Assembly (NCBI RefSeq): GCF_014649995.1 | Contig: NZ_BMUC01000001.1 | Span: forward strand, 62,001 to 126,000 | Source: Streptomyces griseoflavus | Lineage (GTDB): Bacteria; Actinomycetota; Actinomycetes; Streptomycetales; Streptomycetaceae | Direction of reading: 5' to 3' | DNA length: 64,000 nucleotides | The notes under the pieces: model-generated | What the model saw: the letters and a program-made list of their open reading frames with translations, nothing else | Told to the model about the DNA's origin: nothing | The model's database searches: none | Position numbers and translations under genes: made by a program | Shown here: positions 55,294-63,520 of the stretch, in pieces | Layout of the letters: the number at the start of each line of letters is the position of its first letter | How positions within the stretch are numbered: the stretch's first letter is position 1

Positions 55294-55956
55294 TCAGGGC
55301 TCCTGCCGGGCCCCGCCCCCGGTGCCCGTGTCCGCTGCTTGGGCTCCGGTGCCCGTGTCCGTGTCCGCCGCTTCGCCCCCGGCACCCGCACCCGCACCGG
55401 TGTCCGTGTCCGCCGCTTCGCCCCCGCCCGCCGCGGCCCGCGCCCGGCGCTCCGAGATCCAGCCCGCCGAGACGGCCGACGCCACGGCGGCGAGGGCGAA
55501 GCCCGCCAGGCCCGGGTTGACGTACCCGGGCACGTCACCGTTGTCGTAACTCCCGCCGTCACTCGTCTCGCACGCGAACCCGAGCGGGACGAAGCCCACC
55601 CGGTAGCCGGTGATCTCCACCCCGGCGGCGGCCCGCTCCTCCCACCCGGCCGTACGGCATGACCGGGGCGGGGACGAGTCCGTCCCCCCGTCCTCCGCCG
55701 TCACCACCGCCCCGAGGACGGCCAGCAGGCCCCAGGCGTAGAGGGCCGCCGCGCCGGCCGCGGACAGCGCCGCGAGCCCCCGGAGCGCGGCGTGACGCTC
55801 CTTGAGCCCCGACAGCCCGTCGGCCACGGCCCCGACGCCGTACCCCACCAGCCCGAAGAAGGCCCCGACCAGAACCAGCAGGAACAGCGGAGCCAGAAAC
55901 CACACGACGGGCCTCCCCGGCACGAAGATCGAATCCGCACAGTCCACCAGCCCCAC
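55294..55956 (-). CDS. Hypothetical membrane protein with repetitive C-terminal tail
   Basis: A 220-residue protein from GTG 55956; a GTG at the second VVWFLAPLF position is another possible start. It has about four helices (residues about 17-40, 58-85, 150-170), and an extracellular loop with two Cys (SCRTAG, ACETSD). The tail repeats EAADTDTG-like units encoded by 26-bp perfect direct repeats (55355-55380 and 55400-55425). No family is recognised. Confidence 0.6.
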   Translation of the reverse strand: MGLVDCADSIFVPGRPVVWFLAPLFLLVLVGAFFGLVGYGVGAVADGLSGLKERHAALRGLAALSAAGAAALYAWGLLAVLGAVVTAEDGGTDSSPPRSCRTAGWEERAAAGVEITGYRVGFVPLGFACETSDGGSYDNGDVPGYVNPGLAGFALAAVASAVSAGWISERRARAAAGGGEAADTDTGAGAGAGGEAADTDTGTGAQAADTGTGGGARQEP

Positions 55957-56105
55957 CCGCGCCCGACCGTGGCGGAAGCCACAATTCCGGTAACAGCCAA
56001 GTCACAGGGCTTCCCCCAGTGGACCGGAAACCGTTCGACCGTCCTCCGTCCCGTACGCGATGCTGCGAGCCGACACCCCACCGACTCGGCCCGCCCGGAG
56101 GACCG

Positions 56106-56483
56106 TTGAACCCCACCATCCGCCACATCACCATCGACTGCGCCGGCGACCCGTACGACCTCGCCCGGTTCTGGAGCGAGCTGCTCGGCAGGCCGCTGGC
56201 CGAGGACGACAAGCCGGGCGACCCGGAGGCCCTGATCGCGGACCCGCAGGGCGGTCCCGCGCTCCTGTTCGTCCGGGTCGGCGAGGGCAAGACGGCCACC
56301 AAGAACCGCCTCCACCTCGACCTCTGGCCGACGGGCCGCACCCGCGCCCAGGAAGTGGCCCGCGCCGTCGGGCTCGGCGCCCGTCAACTCGCCGACCACA
56401 CCCGGCCCGACGGAACGGGCTGGGTCACCCTGGCCGACCCCGAAGGCAACGAATTCTGCATGGAACGGGGTGAACCGCACTAA
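56106..56483 (+). CDS. Vicinal-oxygen-chelate (glyoxalase-like) protein
   Basis: A 125-residue protein. The probable start is TTG 56106, four bases after GGAGG (short spacing); an in-frame GTG at 56019 would add 29 unrelated residues. IRHITIDCAGDPYDLARFWSELLG opens and WVTLADPEGNEFCMERG closes a VOC domain (in parts). Enzymatic role unknown; many Streptomyces paralogues exist. Confidence 0.82.
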   Translation: MNPTIRHITIDCAGDPYDLARFWSELLGRPLAEDDKPGDPEALIADPQGGPALLFVRVGEGKTATKNRLHLDLWPTGRTRAQEVARAVGLGARQLADHTRPDGTGWVTLADPEGNEFCMERGEPH

Positions 56484-56521
56484 CCCCGCGGAACCGGAGC
56501 CGTGAGCGTACGATCGTACGC

Positions 56522-57103
56522 ATGGCGACGGACTACTTCGCGGACGACCCGCGCACCCACCTCGAACGGATGCTCGCAGGCGACCTCTACATCGCCGATG
56601 ACCCCGAGATCGCCCGGCGGCAGCGGCAGGCCATGCGGCTCGCCGCCCGCTACCAGGCCGCCTACCTGGAGGACCCCGCCGAGGCCCGGACGATCCTCGC
56701 CGAACTGCTCGCCTCCGCCGGGGAGGACATCGACGTGCGCCCGCCGCTGTACGTCGACTACGGCAGCAACATCAGCATCGGCGCCCGTACCTTCGTCAAC
56801 TACAACCTGACCGCGCTGGACGTCGCGCGGATCACCATCGGCGAGGACTGCCAGATCGGACCCAACGTCCAACTCCTCACCCCCACCCACCCCGTGGAGC
56901 CGGGCCCCCGCCGCGACAAGCTGGAGGCGGCGCTGCCCATCACCATCGGGGACAACGTCTGGCTCGGCGGCGGAGTCATCGTCTGCCCCGGGGTGAGCAT
57001 CGGCGACGACTCCGTCATCGGCGCCGGCGCGGTGGTCACCAGGGACATCCCCGCCGGTGTCGTGGCCGTCGGCAGCCCGGCCCGCCCGGTCCGCACCCTC
57101 TGA
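56522..57103 (+). CDS. maa: Maltose/galactoside O-acetyltransferase family protein
   Basis: A 193-residue protein from ATG 56522. The N-terminal Mac domain (ERMLAGDLYIADDPEIARRQRQA, in parts) is followed by left-handed beta-helix hexapeptide repeats (GSNISIGARTFVNYNLT, IGEDCQIGPNVQLLTPTHP, WLGGGVIVCPGVSIGDDSVIGAGAVVT in parts) with the catalytic His in TPTHPV. It transfers acetyl groups from acetyl-CoA to sugars. It is 19 bases upstream of a TetR gene. Confidence 0.92.
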   Translation: MATDYFADDPRTHLERMLAGDLYIADDPEIARRQRQAMRLAARYQAAYLEDPAEARTILAELLASAGEDIDVRPPLYVDYGSNISIGARTFVNYNLTALDVARITIGEDCQIGPNVQLLTPTHPVEPGPRRDKLEAALPITIGDNVWLGGGVIVCPGVSIGDDSVIGAGAVVTRDIPAGVVAVGSPARPVRTL

Positions 57104-57122
57104 CGGCGCGGCGCCCGCACCC

Positions 57123-57665
57123 ATGGCCACCGGACACACCGACCCCCAGCGCCGGGACCGCATCCTCGCCGCCACCCTCGACCTGATCGCCGAGGAGGGC
57201 GTCGCCGGCGTCTCCCACCGCAAGATCGCCGCCCGGGCCCGGGTCCCCCTGGGCTCGATGACGTACCACTTCACCGGCATCGACGACGTACTGCTGGAGG
57301 CGTTCACCCGCTACTCGGACCACGTGGTGACCCTCTTCGAGCAGCACCTGTCCGCCGCCGCCACCCCCGACGAGGCCCGCGAGGCCGTCACCGACCTCAT
57401 CCACACCCTCTCCGAGGGCCCCCGGCGCGACCTGATCCTCACCCAGGAGCTGTACACCCTGGCAGCCCGCCACGAGCCCTACCGGGCCCTCTGCACGCGC
57501 TGGATGCGACGCAGCCGCGACCTCCTGGAGCACCACTTCCCGCCGCCCACCGCCCGCCAACTCGACGCGCTCATCGAGGGCCTGACCCTGCACCGCGCCC
57601 TGGACGACGCACCGCCCGACCGCGACCTGACCCGGGAAGCGGTCCGGCGCGTCACGGCCCCGTAG
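57123..57665 (+). CDS. TetR-family regulator
   Basis: A 180-residue protein from ATG 57123. The N-terminal HTH is clear (RRDRILAATLDLIAEEGVAGVSHRKIAARARVPLGSMTYHFTGIDDVL, in parts, residues about 10-58). The rest is the helical ligand domain. It is transcribed with the acetyltransferase and probably controls that small operon; the ligand is unknown. Confidence 0.88.
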   Translation: MATGHTDPQRRDRILAATLDLIAEEGVAGVSHRKIAARARVPLGSMTYHFTGIDDVLLEAFTRYSDHVVTLFEQHLSAAATPDEAREAVTDLIHTLSEGPRRDLILTQELYTLAARHEPYRALCTRWMRRSRDLLEHHFPPPTARQLDALIEGLTLHRALDDAPPDRDLTREAVRRVTAP

Positions 57666-57674
57666 CCCGGCAGC

Positions 57675-57704
57675 CGGACCGCCGCCGTGCCCGGCGGCGG
57701 TCCG
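57675..57704. terminator. Bidirectional terminator after the TetR gene
   Basis: CGGACCGCCGCCG (57675-57687) pairs perfectly with CGGCGGCGGTCCG (57692-57704) around a 4-base loop between two convergent genes. Confidence 0.82.
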
Positions 57705-57730
57705 CGATCCGGAACCCGCCCGGCGGGGCG

Positions 57731-58609
57731 TCAGCCCGCCCAGACCTCGGCCTCGTCGGCCGGGACGGTGGTGGCGAGCCCCAGTTCCTTGCGGGCGGCG
57801 ACCGACGCGTTCGGGTCGATGCCGGTGAACGCCGGGTCGTAGGCGGTGTAGAACGCGTCGACGTCGGCCGCGTTCGCGGCCTTCTTCCAGTCCCCGGCCG
57901 CCTTCTCCAGCGTCCCGCGGAGCTTGCCGACCTCGGCGCCCTCGATACCGCCCAGGCCCTTGACGTGCGCGTCGAGGGCGGCCGCGACGGCCTTGGCCTG
58001 CGCCTTGTAGCCGGCCAGGTCCTCCTCGACGGTCTCCTTCTCGGGCTGGTTCGCCCACAGCGCCTCGTACAGTGCGTTCGAGCCCTTGAGGTACGTGAGC
58101 TGCTGCGGCTCGAGGGACTTCGCGGACTCCAGCGAGCCGCTGACGGTGGTCGTCTCCGCCGTGTACGTGCAGCTCACCGCACGGTCCCCGGTCACCCAGC
58201 TGTCCGCCGTCGGCGTGTAGTAGAAGAGCGCGACGCCCTTGGGGAGCGCCCAGGTGTCCGGGGCGTACTTCTGCGCCTCGACCGGGCAGCGGTCGTCCGC
58301 GATCGCCGTGACCCCGTCGTCGCCGGGGTACTCCTTGCCCTCGTCGATCGCGAACTCGCCGACGACCTGGCCCTTGTGCGCCTCGTCGCACGGCACGACC
58401 TCGACGGTGTACGCCGTCCCCTCCGCCTTGCCGTTCGGGTTGTAGCAGTCGCCGACGTCCAGCGAGTACACCGAACGCTGGCGGGCCACCTTCTTCGCGC
58501 CGTCCTTGGCGCTCTCGGTGAGGTCGGAGCATCCCACCGCGCCGATCGCGAGCAGGGCGACAACAGCGGATATCCCACGAAGGGAACGGGGCGGGCCGAC
58601 GATAGCCAT
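57731..58609 (-). CDS. Septum-formation-domain lipoprotein
   Basis: A 292-residue protein from ATG 58609. A signal with lipobox AVGC (Cys27) precedes VYSLDVGDCYNPNGKAEG, VVPCDEAHKGQVVGEFAI (in parts) and a Cys-containing ADDRCPVEA segment, the pattern of the actinobacterial Septum_form domain. The C-terminal third is helical. A cell-envelope location is clear; the septum role is only from the family name. Confidence 0.8.
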   Translation of the reverse strand: MAIVGPPRSLRGISAVVALLAIGAVGCSDLTESAKDGAKKVARQRSVYSLDVGDCYNPNGKAEGTAYTVEVVPCDEAHKGQVVGEFAIDEGKEYPGDDGVTAIADDRCPVEAQKYAPDTWALPKGVALFYYTPTADSWVTGDRAVSCTYTAETTTVSGSLESAKSLEPQQLTYLKGSNALYEALWANQPEKETVEEDLAGYKAQAKAVAAALDAHVKGLGGIEGAEVGKLRGTLEKAAGDWKKAANAADVDAFYTAYDPAFTGIDPNASVAARKELGLATTVPADEAEVWAG

Positions 58610-58777
58610 GGCGCGTACATCCTCTTATCTGATCTTTATGAAGGCGCGCGCATCGTATGCCATCCCAGTGACCCGGCTGTGCGAGGGCCCTCACCTCGTC
58701 GCAGCATCTACGACTCGCCATCGGCCGAGAGGGTTGTACGCCCCCTCCACGCAGGTCGAGGCGCGAAGGGGGAGGGG

Positions 58778-59665
58778 TCACGCCGGCCCGCGCCCCCCGG
58801 CCGTCCGCCGCCGTCCGTCCTCCTCCCCGCCGCCCGGCGAAGCGGTGACGATCCACACGGACCCGGGGATACGGACACCGCCGGCGGTCTCGAAGTCCTT
58901 GAGCCCCTCGCGCACTTCGGACCGGAGACGGGCGACGACGGCCGCGTCTACACCGCGCAGGTTGTGGCGCGTGGGCCCCATGGAGAAGAGGAAACCGGCG
59001 GCGTCCTCGGCGTCCGTGCCGAAGGCCATGGGCGCCTCGGCGGGCGTCACCTCCACGTCCGTGAAACCGGCGTCGGTGAGCACGTGGCGGATGCGCGCGG
59101 GGTCGAGGAGCGAGCCCATGCCCCGCGCGGCGGGGGACGCCTCGCGCAGGTACGGCGTCAGCGCGGCGGTCGCCCGGGCGTAGGCGCTGTCCGGACCCCC
59201 GGGGTGCGGCCCGAGGAAGGCGAGCCGGCCGCCCGGCGCCAGCGCCCGCCGGAGGTGCGCGAAGGCCGCGACGGGGTCCGCGAAGAACATCACCCCGCCC
59301 CGGCTGAGGACCACGTCGAACGCGGCGCCGGGAAAGGGGTGCACCTGGGCGTCACCCTGCTCGAAGACGACGTTGCCGAGACCCTCCGCGGCGGTGGACC
59401 GGCGGGCCCGCTCCAGCATCGGCGCCGACAGGTCGACCCCCACGACGCTCCCGTAGCCCGCCCGCCGCGCGGCGAGACGCGTCGTCCGTCCCGTGCCGCA
59501 GCCGACGTCCAGGACCCGGTCGCCTGCCGCGATGTCCGCCGCGGCGAACAGGGGCGCGTTGAACGCCTCCAGCATCGCGTCGTACCGCTCCGGATGCTCG
59601 GCCCAGTGGATCCCCTCCCAGTCGTTCCACGCCTCTGCCTGCTGACGGTTCGCGATGGCACGCAC
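58778..59665 (-). CDS. SAM-dependent class I methyltransferase
   Basis: A 295-residue protein from GTG 59665 with GAGGGAGG upstream. RVLDVGCGTGRTTRLAARR (motif I, residues about 50-68), VVGVDLSAPMLERARR (motif post-I) and FDVVLSRGGVMFFADP (motif II/III) are typical of UbiE-like enzymes. Divergent from a TetR gene with a shared operator, so expression is probably TetR-controlled. Acceptor unknown. Confidence 0.87.
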   Translation of the reverse strand: MRAIANRQQAEAWNDWEGIHWAEHPERYDAMLEAFNAPLFAAADIAAGDRVLDVGCGTGRTTRLAARRAGYGSVVGVDLSAPMLERARRSTAAEGLGNVVFEQGDAQVHPFPGAAFDVVLSRGGVMFFADPVAAFAHLRRALAPGGRLAFLGPHPGGPDSAYARATAALTPYLREASPAARGMGSLLDPARIRHVLTDAGFTDVEVTPAEAPMAFGTDAEDAAGFLFSMGPTRHNLRGVDAAVVARLRSEVREGLKDFETAGGVRIPGSVWIVTASPGGGEEDGRRRTAGGRGPA

Positions 59666-59707
59666 GGCCCACCCTCCCTCTCACCGGAGCTTTCACTAGG
59701 GCGTAAC

Positions 59708-59726
59708 TCTAGAGTCGCACTCTAGA
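59708..59726. promoter_or_regulatory. Operator of the divergent TetR/methyltransferase pair
   Basis: TCTAGAGT-CGC-ACTCTAGA is a perfect 8-bp-arm inverted repeat, 14 bases before the TetR ATG and 42 bases before the methyltransferase start. It is a strong candidate operator for the TetR protein. Confidence 0.75.
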
Positions 59727-59740
59727 TATAAACTCCAGTC

Positions 59741-60376
59741 ATGGCTGAGGGCAAGAGGAAACGGGGCGACAAGGCCCAGGAGACGCGCCGCCGGATCATC
59801 GACGCGGCCGGCGCGCTGTTCGTGGAACAGGGGTACGGGGCGACCCGACTGCAGGAGATCGCCGACCGGGCGGGCGTCGCGGTACAGACGATCTACTTCG
59901 TCTTCCGCAACAAGCCCTCGCTGCTCAAGGAACTCGTCGACGTCGCGATCGCCGGCGACGACGACCCCGTGCCGACCCTGGACCGCCCCTGGTTCACCGA
60001 GGTCACCTCCGCGCCCACCGCCGCATCCGCCCTGGCCGCCCTGATCCCGGGCACCCGCGCCACCCTCGAACGCGTCGCCGCCCTCGCCGAGATGGTCCGC
60101 GCCGCGGCGGCCACCGACCCCGAGATCCGCGACCTGTGGCCCGAGCACACGGACCCCCGCTACACGGTGCTCGCCACGGCCGCGAAGGCCCTGACCCGGA
60201 AGCCGGGCGCCCACCCCACCCTCTCCACCGACGAGGCGGCGGACATCCTCTACGCCGTCCTCAGCCCGGAACTCTTCCTCGTCCTCACCCGCGACCGCGC
60301 CTGGCCCCCCGCCAAGTGGGAGCGCTGGGCCCACGACACCCTCAGCTCACAACTGCTCGCCCCGAAGGGGACGTGA
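59741..60376 (+). CDS. TetR-family regulator of the divergent methyltransferase
   Basis: A 211-residue protein from ATG 59741. HTH residues about 15-60 (RRRIIDAAGALFVEQGYGATRLQEIADRAGVAVQTIYFVFRNKPSLL, in parts). The ligand domain is Ala/Leu-rich. The start lies within the promoter region that holds the perfect inverted repeat, implying autorepression. Confidence 0.9.
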   Translation: MAEGKRKRGDKAQETRRRIIDAAGALFVEQGYGATRLQEIADRAGVAVQTIYFVFRNKPSLLKELVDVAIAGDDDPVPTLDRPWFTEVTSAPTAASALAALIPGTRATLERVAALAEMVRAAAATDPEIRDLWPEHTDPRYTVLATAAKALTRKPGAHPTLSTDEAADILYAVLSPELFLVLTRDRAWPPAKWERWAHDTLSSQLLAPKGT

Positions 60377-60425
60377 CCGGGTGGAGACGTGCCCTCGGCG
60401 GCCGCGCTGCCCCTCCCCGGCCCTA

Positions 60426-60457
60426 CTAGGACAAGATCTGACCTCTTTGACTCCTAG
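60426..60457 (+). promoter_or_regulatory. Inverted repeat upstream of the DinB gene
   Basis: CTAGGA (60426-60431) and TCCTAG (60452-60457) are 20 bases apart in the 127-base gap before the DinB gene. This could be an operator of the preceding TetR or part of the promoter; weak evidence. Confidence 0.3.
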
Positions 60458-60503
60458 CGTGGTACTCGACCGACGGAGCAGCACTACCGGAAGGCGAAGA
60501 ACC

Positions 60504-61061
60504 ATGAGCCGCAACGAGCAGACCACCCCCGAACCGGCCCCTACCCCGGCCGTGACCGGCGAGCGCGCCGACCTGCTGGAGGTCCTGGCCAAGCACCGCC
60601 ACTTCCTGCGCCTCACCACCCGCGACCTGACCGACGAACAGGCCGGCCTGCGGACCACCGCGAGCGAGCTGTGCCTGGGCGGCCTGATCAAGCACGTCAC
60701 CGCGGTGGAGCGGGGCTGGGCGCGCTTCATCGTGGAGGGACCCTCGGCGATGGGGGACTTCGCGGACAAGACCGAGGCCGACCTGGCGCGCTGGGCCGAC
60801 GAGTTCCGCATGCTGCCGGGCGACACGCTGGCCGGTGTCCTCGACAACTACGCCGAGGTGGCCCGCCGCACCGACAACCTGGTCGCCACCCTGCCCGACC
60901 TCGACGCCGCCTGGCCCCTGCCGAAGGCCCCCTGGTTCGAGCCCGGCGCCCACTGGTCCGCCCGCAGGGCCTTCATGCACATCGTCGCCGAGACCGCCCA
61001 GCACGCCGGCCACGCCGACATCATCCGCGAGTCGCTGGACGGGGCGAAGTCCATGGGCTGA
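60504..61061 (+). CDS. DinB-family protein (DUF664 type)
   Basis: A 185-residue protein from ATG 60504. LGGLIKHVTAVERGWARFIVEG (in parts) and AFMHIVAETAQHAGHADIIRESLDG place the three metal-binding His residues typical of DinB/YfiT-like four-helix proteins. In Streptomyces such proteins are often thiol-dependent transferases or hydrolases (mycothiol-type); the exact substrate is unknown. Confidence 0.87.
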   Translation: MSRNEQTTPEPAPTPAVTGERADLLEVLAKHRHFLRLTTRDLTDEQAGLRTTASELCLGGLIKHVTAVERGWARFIVEGPSAMGDFADKTEADLARWADEFRMLPGDTLAGVLDNYAEVARRTDNLVATLPDLDAAWPLPKAPWFEPGAHWSARRAFMHIVAETAQHAGHADIIRESLDGAKSMG

Positions 61062-61267
61062 GACCGGCCGACGGGCCACGGGGCCATGGGAGCGGGGCGA
61101 CATCCGGAGCCGCCCCGCGGCTCTGCGGCCGACCCGCCGCCGGCGGTGGCGCCCCCGGGCGCACTCCGGGCCCCGCCGTCCCTGCGCACCCGCCCGGACC
61201 CCCGACCCGCTGGCGTCTCCCCTCACCGGCATCGACGACGTACGAGTCGGACCCGCCGCCTACACTC

Positions 61268-61420
61268 CGGGCCCTGAGCGTCTCCCTCTACTACTCCGCG
61301 TACCGCGCCACCCCGTTGACGAACGACGAGACCGCCGCCGTCGAACGCGCCTTCGCCGCCCACATGGCATCGTTCCCGTACGAAGACGAGCCAGGACACG
61401 GGCCGACGTCCCGCCCGGCA
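61268..61420 (+). pseudogene. Gene remnant with a short conserved-looking N-terminal peptide
   Basis: Within the 488-base gap 61062-61549 one plus-strand frame reads VSLYYSAYRATPLTNDETAAVERAFAAH, then MASFPYEDE, like the N-terminus of a conserved Streptomyces protein, but with no ATG or GTG at the expected point and then compositionally different sequence. It is best treated as a truncated remnant. The rest of the gap shows no supported gene. Confidence 0.35.
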
Positions 61421-61549
61421 GCACCCGGAACTCCGCGGCCCGTCGGGCCCGGTCCACTCCGGTCAGGGCCGTGAAATCCATGGCCAGAGGCCGGTCAGGA
61501 CGAGGGCCGCGCTCACGATCACCTATCCCTTCGTGTTCCCCGCCTTCTT

Positions 61550-61966
61550 TCAGAAGTCAGGAGTGGAATGCAGGATGTAAGGAGGCCATGAGACCGAACC
61601 CTTTTTGGCGTTCATTGCGCTGGAGCGGTTCCCGAAGAAGTACCTGAAGGTCCGAACCCGCTTGCTGTCGTCTCCGGCGAGTTGGCTGTTGGTGACCTTC
61701 ACCTCGCAGTACCTGTCGGATCCCCAGTCGGTTTTCTCTTCGGAGGACACCTCGAAGACGAGGCTGGCCACCTCGTACTTCATCCGGTCTTCCCGCAGGT
61801 TCTTCTGGTCGTCCAGGCAGGCGGCGTAGAACGTCCTGACTATCGCCTTCCGTGCTTTCCTCTCACTTGCCCACCCCTTAACAGCGGTTGCAGCCAACCC
61901 AACTGCCGCACTAGCGAGCGCGCCGCCCACCTTCAGGTCCCGGTTCGGACTGTTCGAAGAACTCAT
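61550..61966 (-). CDS. Hypothetical protein, less GC-rich than neighbours
   Basis: A 138-residue protein from ATG 61966 preceded by a GGGGGGG run. A small Ala-rich hydrophobic segment (GGALASAAVGLAATAVKGWA, residues about 14-33) is followed by a soluble domain with YEVASLVFEVSSEEK and RYFFGNRSSAMN. Codon use is clearly less GC3-biased than the core genes, which suggests acquisition by transfer. No family is recognised. Confidence 0.55.
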   Translation of the reverse strand: MSSSNSPNRDLKVGGALASAAVGLAATAVKGWASERKARKAIVRTFYAACLDDQKNLREDRMKYEVASLVFEVSSEEKTDWGSDRYCEVKVTNSQLAGDDSKRVRTFRYFFGNRSSAMNAKKGSVSWPPYILHSTPDF

Positions 61967-62126
61967 CCAGACCCCCCCTATCGAAGTCGCGTTCTATTCG
62001 ACCGGTTTGACCTCCTGAGTGATACCCAACTTCCCGGAGCGACAACATTTCTACGGGACGGTAACCGCTTGGTGGTGAGAAGCATTCACCATGCCGCGAT
62101 CATTTGTGAACGAGCATGACCGATTC

Positions 62127-62189
62127 AACCTCGGTCTTGCATGAGGGCCCACCGGCGGAATCGGTGGACCCTCATGCAAGATCGAGGTT
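62127..62189. terminator. Long near-perfect hairpin (28-bp stem) between minus-strand genes
   Basis: Arms 62127-62154 and 62162-62189 pair over 28 positions (26 Watson-Crick, one wobble and one mismatch) around a 7-base loop. The stem includes TCTTGCATGAGGG/CCCTCATGCAAGA. It lies downstream of the minus-strand DUF397 gene, so it probably ends that transcript. Its length and perfection exceed the other terminators here. Confidence 0.65.
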
Positions 62190-62233
62190 AGACGCGTCGC
62201 TTCGGGCAACGCGCACCGTCGGGAGCGGAGTTG

Positions 62234-62458
62234 CTACCTACTGTGGGGCATCGCCGGCTGTTTCCGCCTCAGCCCTCCCACGAAGCAGCGCCATGCACTG
62301 GCCTCGACAGACACGACAGAGCCGGCCGCATCCTTGGAGTCACGTATGAGCACACCGTGTGCGACATGTGCGCACTCCACGCACTCGGTTGCGTTCGCGC
62401 CACTGTAAGACGACTTGAACCATGTGCGTTCATCACGGGCGGGAGAGCGGGCGGGCAT
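62234..62458 (-). CDS. DUF397-family protein
   Basis: A 74-residue protein from ATG 62458, directly abutting the stop of the HTH gene. WFKSSYSGANATECVECAH and VLIRDSKDAAGSVVSVEASAWRCFVGGLR (in parts) are the DUF397 signature. Such small proteins are found beside WhiJ-type regulators and are thought to act with them in developmental control. Confidence 0.92.
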   Translation of the reverse strand: MPARSPARDERTWFKSSYSGANATECVECAHVAHGVLIRDSKDAAGSVVSVEASAWRCFVGGLRRKQPAMPHSR

Positions 62459-63304
62459 CTACAGCTCCTTGCGTGCGCGGTGGATCAGGGTGGAGGAAGC
62501 CTCCATGTCCAACGCTTGTGCGCGAAGGTACTCGAACGCAAGTCTGTATCGCTCCAGTTCCTCGTCCTTTTCCAGGAAGAGGGATCCGGTGTGGAAGTCC
62601 ACGTAGACCACGTCGAGAGCTGACTCCGTACCGCCGATGATCACGAAGCTGCCAAGAGCGGCACCATGGGCTCCGTTCGAGAACGGCAGCACTTGTAGTG
62701 TGACGTGCGGTGACTCATTGGCTTCGAGTAGTCGCCCGAGCTGCTCCTCCATGATCTCCGGTGAGCCGACAACCCGGCGGATCACGGACTCATCGAGGAT
62801 GGCCCACAGCCGGAACGGCTTTGGACGGGTGAGGATCTCCTGGCGTTTCATCCGGATGTCCACCAGCCGCTCGATCTCGGCCGGTTCCAGAGGGATCTCG
62901 TTGGCCTTCTGCAGAGCGGTGCTGTAGGCGCGGGTCTGAAGCAGCCCGGGGACGTAGACGCAGGAGAAGTGATCCTCACGTACGGCCTCGTCCTCAAGAG
63001 TGAGCAGGAGGTTCATGCTCTCGGGGATGGCGTCGGCGAACGAGCTCCACCACCCTTGCTGCTTGGCGTCCTTTGCCAGGCGCACCACGGCCTCACGCTC
63101 GGCGTCCGTGGCGCCGTACTCACGGCACAGCGCGTCCACGACGATCCACTTCACCGGCCCCGCCTGCGTCTCGTACCGGCTGACCGTTGCCTTCGATACG
63201 CCGACCAGTCCGCCGGCCTCTTCCAGGGTCATCCCCTTGCGGGCGCGCAACTTGCGAAGCATCGCTCCGAGTTGGCGGCGGCGTGTGGTGGTCCGTACGG
63301 ACAT
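62459..63304 (-). CDS. WhiJ-type helix-turn-helix regulator (XRE HTH plus DUF5753)
   Basis: A 281-residue protein from ATG 63304 with GAGGAG upstream. The XRE HTH is at residues about 12-60 (LGAMLRKLRARKGMTLEEAGGLVGVSKATVSRYE, in parts). The DUF5753 domain follows (FSCVYVPGLLQTRAYSTALQ near 118-137 and LDVVYVDFHTGSLFLEKDEE near 228-247, in parts). Many paralogues exist in each Streptomyces genome. Together with DUF397 and the divergent HATPase gene it forms the classic three-gene module that influences sporulation and antibiotic onset. Confidence 0.92.
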   Translation of the reverse strand: MSVRTTTRRRQLGAMLRKLRARKGMTLEEAGGLVGVSKATVSRYETQAGPVKWIVVDALCREYGATDAEREAVVRLAKDAKQQGWWSSFADAIPESMNLLLTLEDEAVREDHFSCVYVPGLLQTRAYSTALQKANEIPLEPAEIERLVDIRMKRQEILTRPKPFRLWAILDESVIRRVVGSPEIMEEQLGRLLEANESPHVTLQVLPFSNGAHGAALGSFVIIGGTESALDVVYVDFHTGSLFLEKDEELERYRLAFEYLRAQALDMEASSTLIHRARKEL

Positions 63305-63520
63305 GGAACTCCTCAGGCGCTGACCCGGGCAGGTGCTCGGGGTGTGAACAGGCTAGGTAGCGCGGCAGCGCACTCACTATGCGATTCACTCGATCGAGGA
63401 CCATGAGAAGTTACATGGCGAGAGTTCTCTGTGTCATTCTCGGTGACGGACAGCTACGCAATGCAGCCGTTCGGACACGGCAGGCGCAGCATGCGCGTGG
63501 CACGGGAGGGAGAACCGCTT

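Noticed and set aside
62116-62349. Small plus-strand open frame over the long hairpin
   Set aside because: It runs through both arms of the inverted repeat, has no ribosome site and shows no coding bias.
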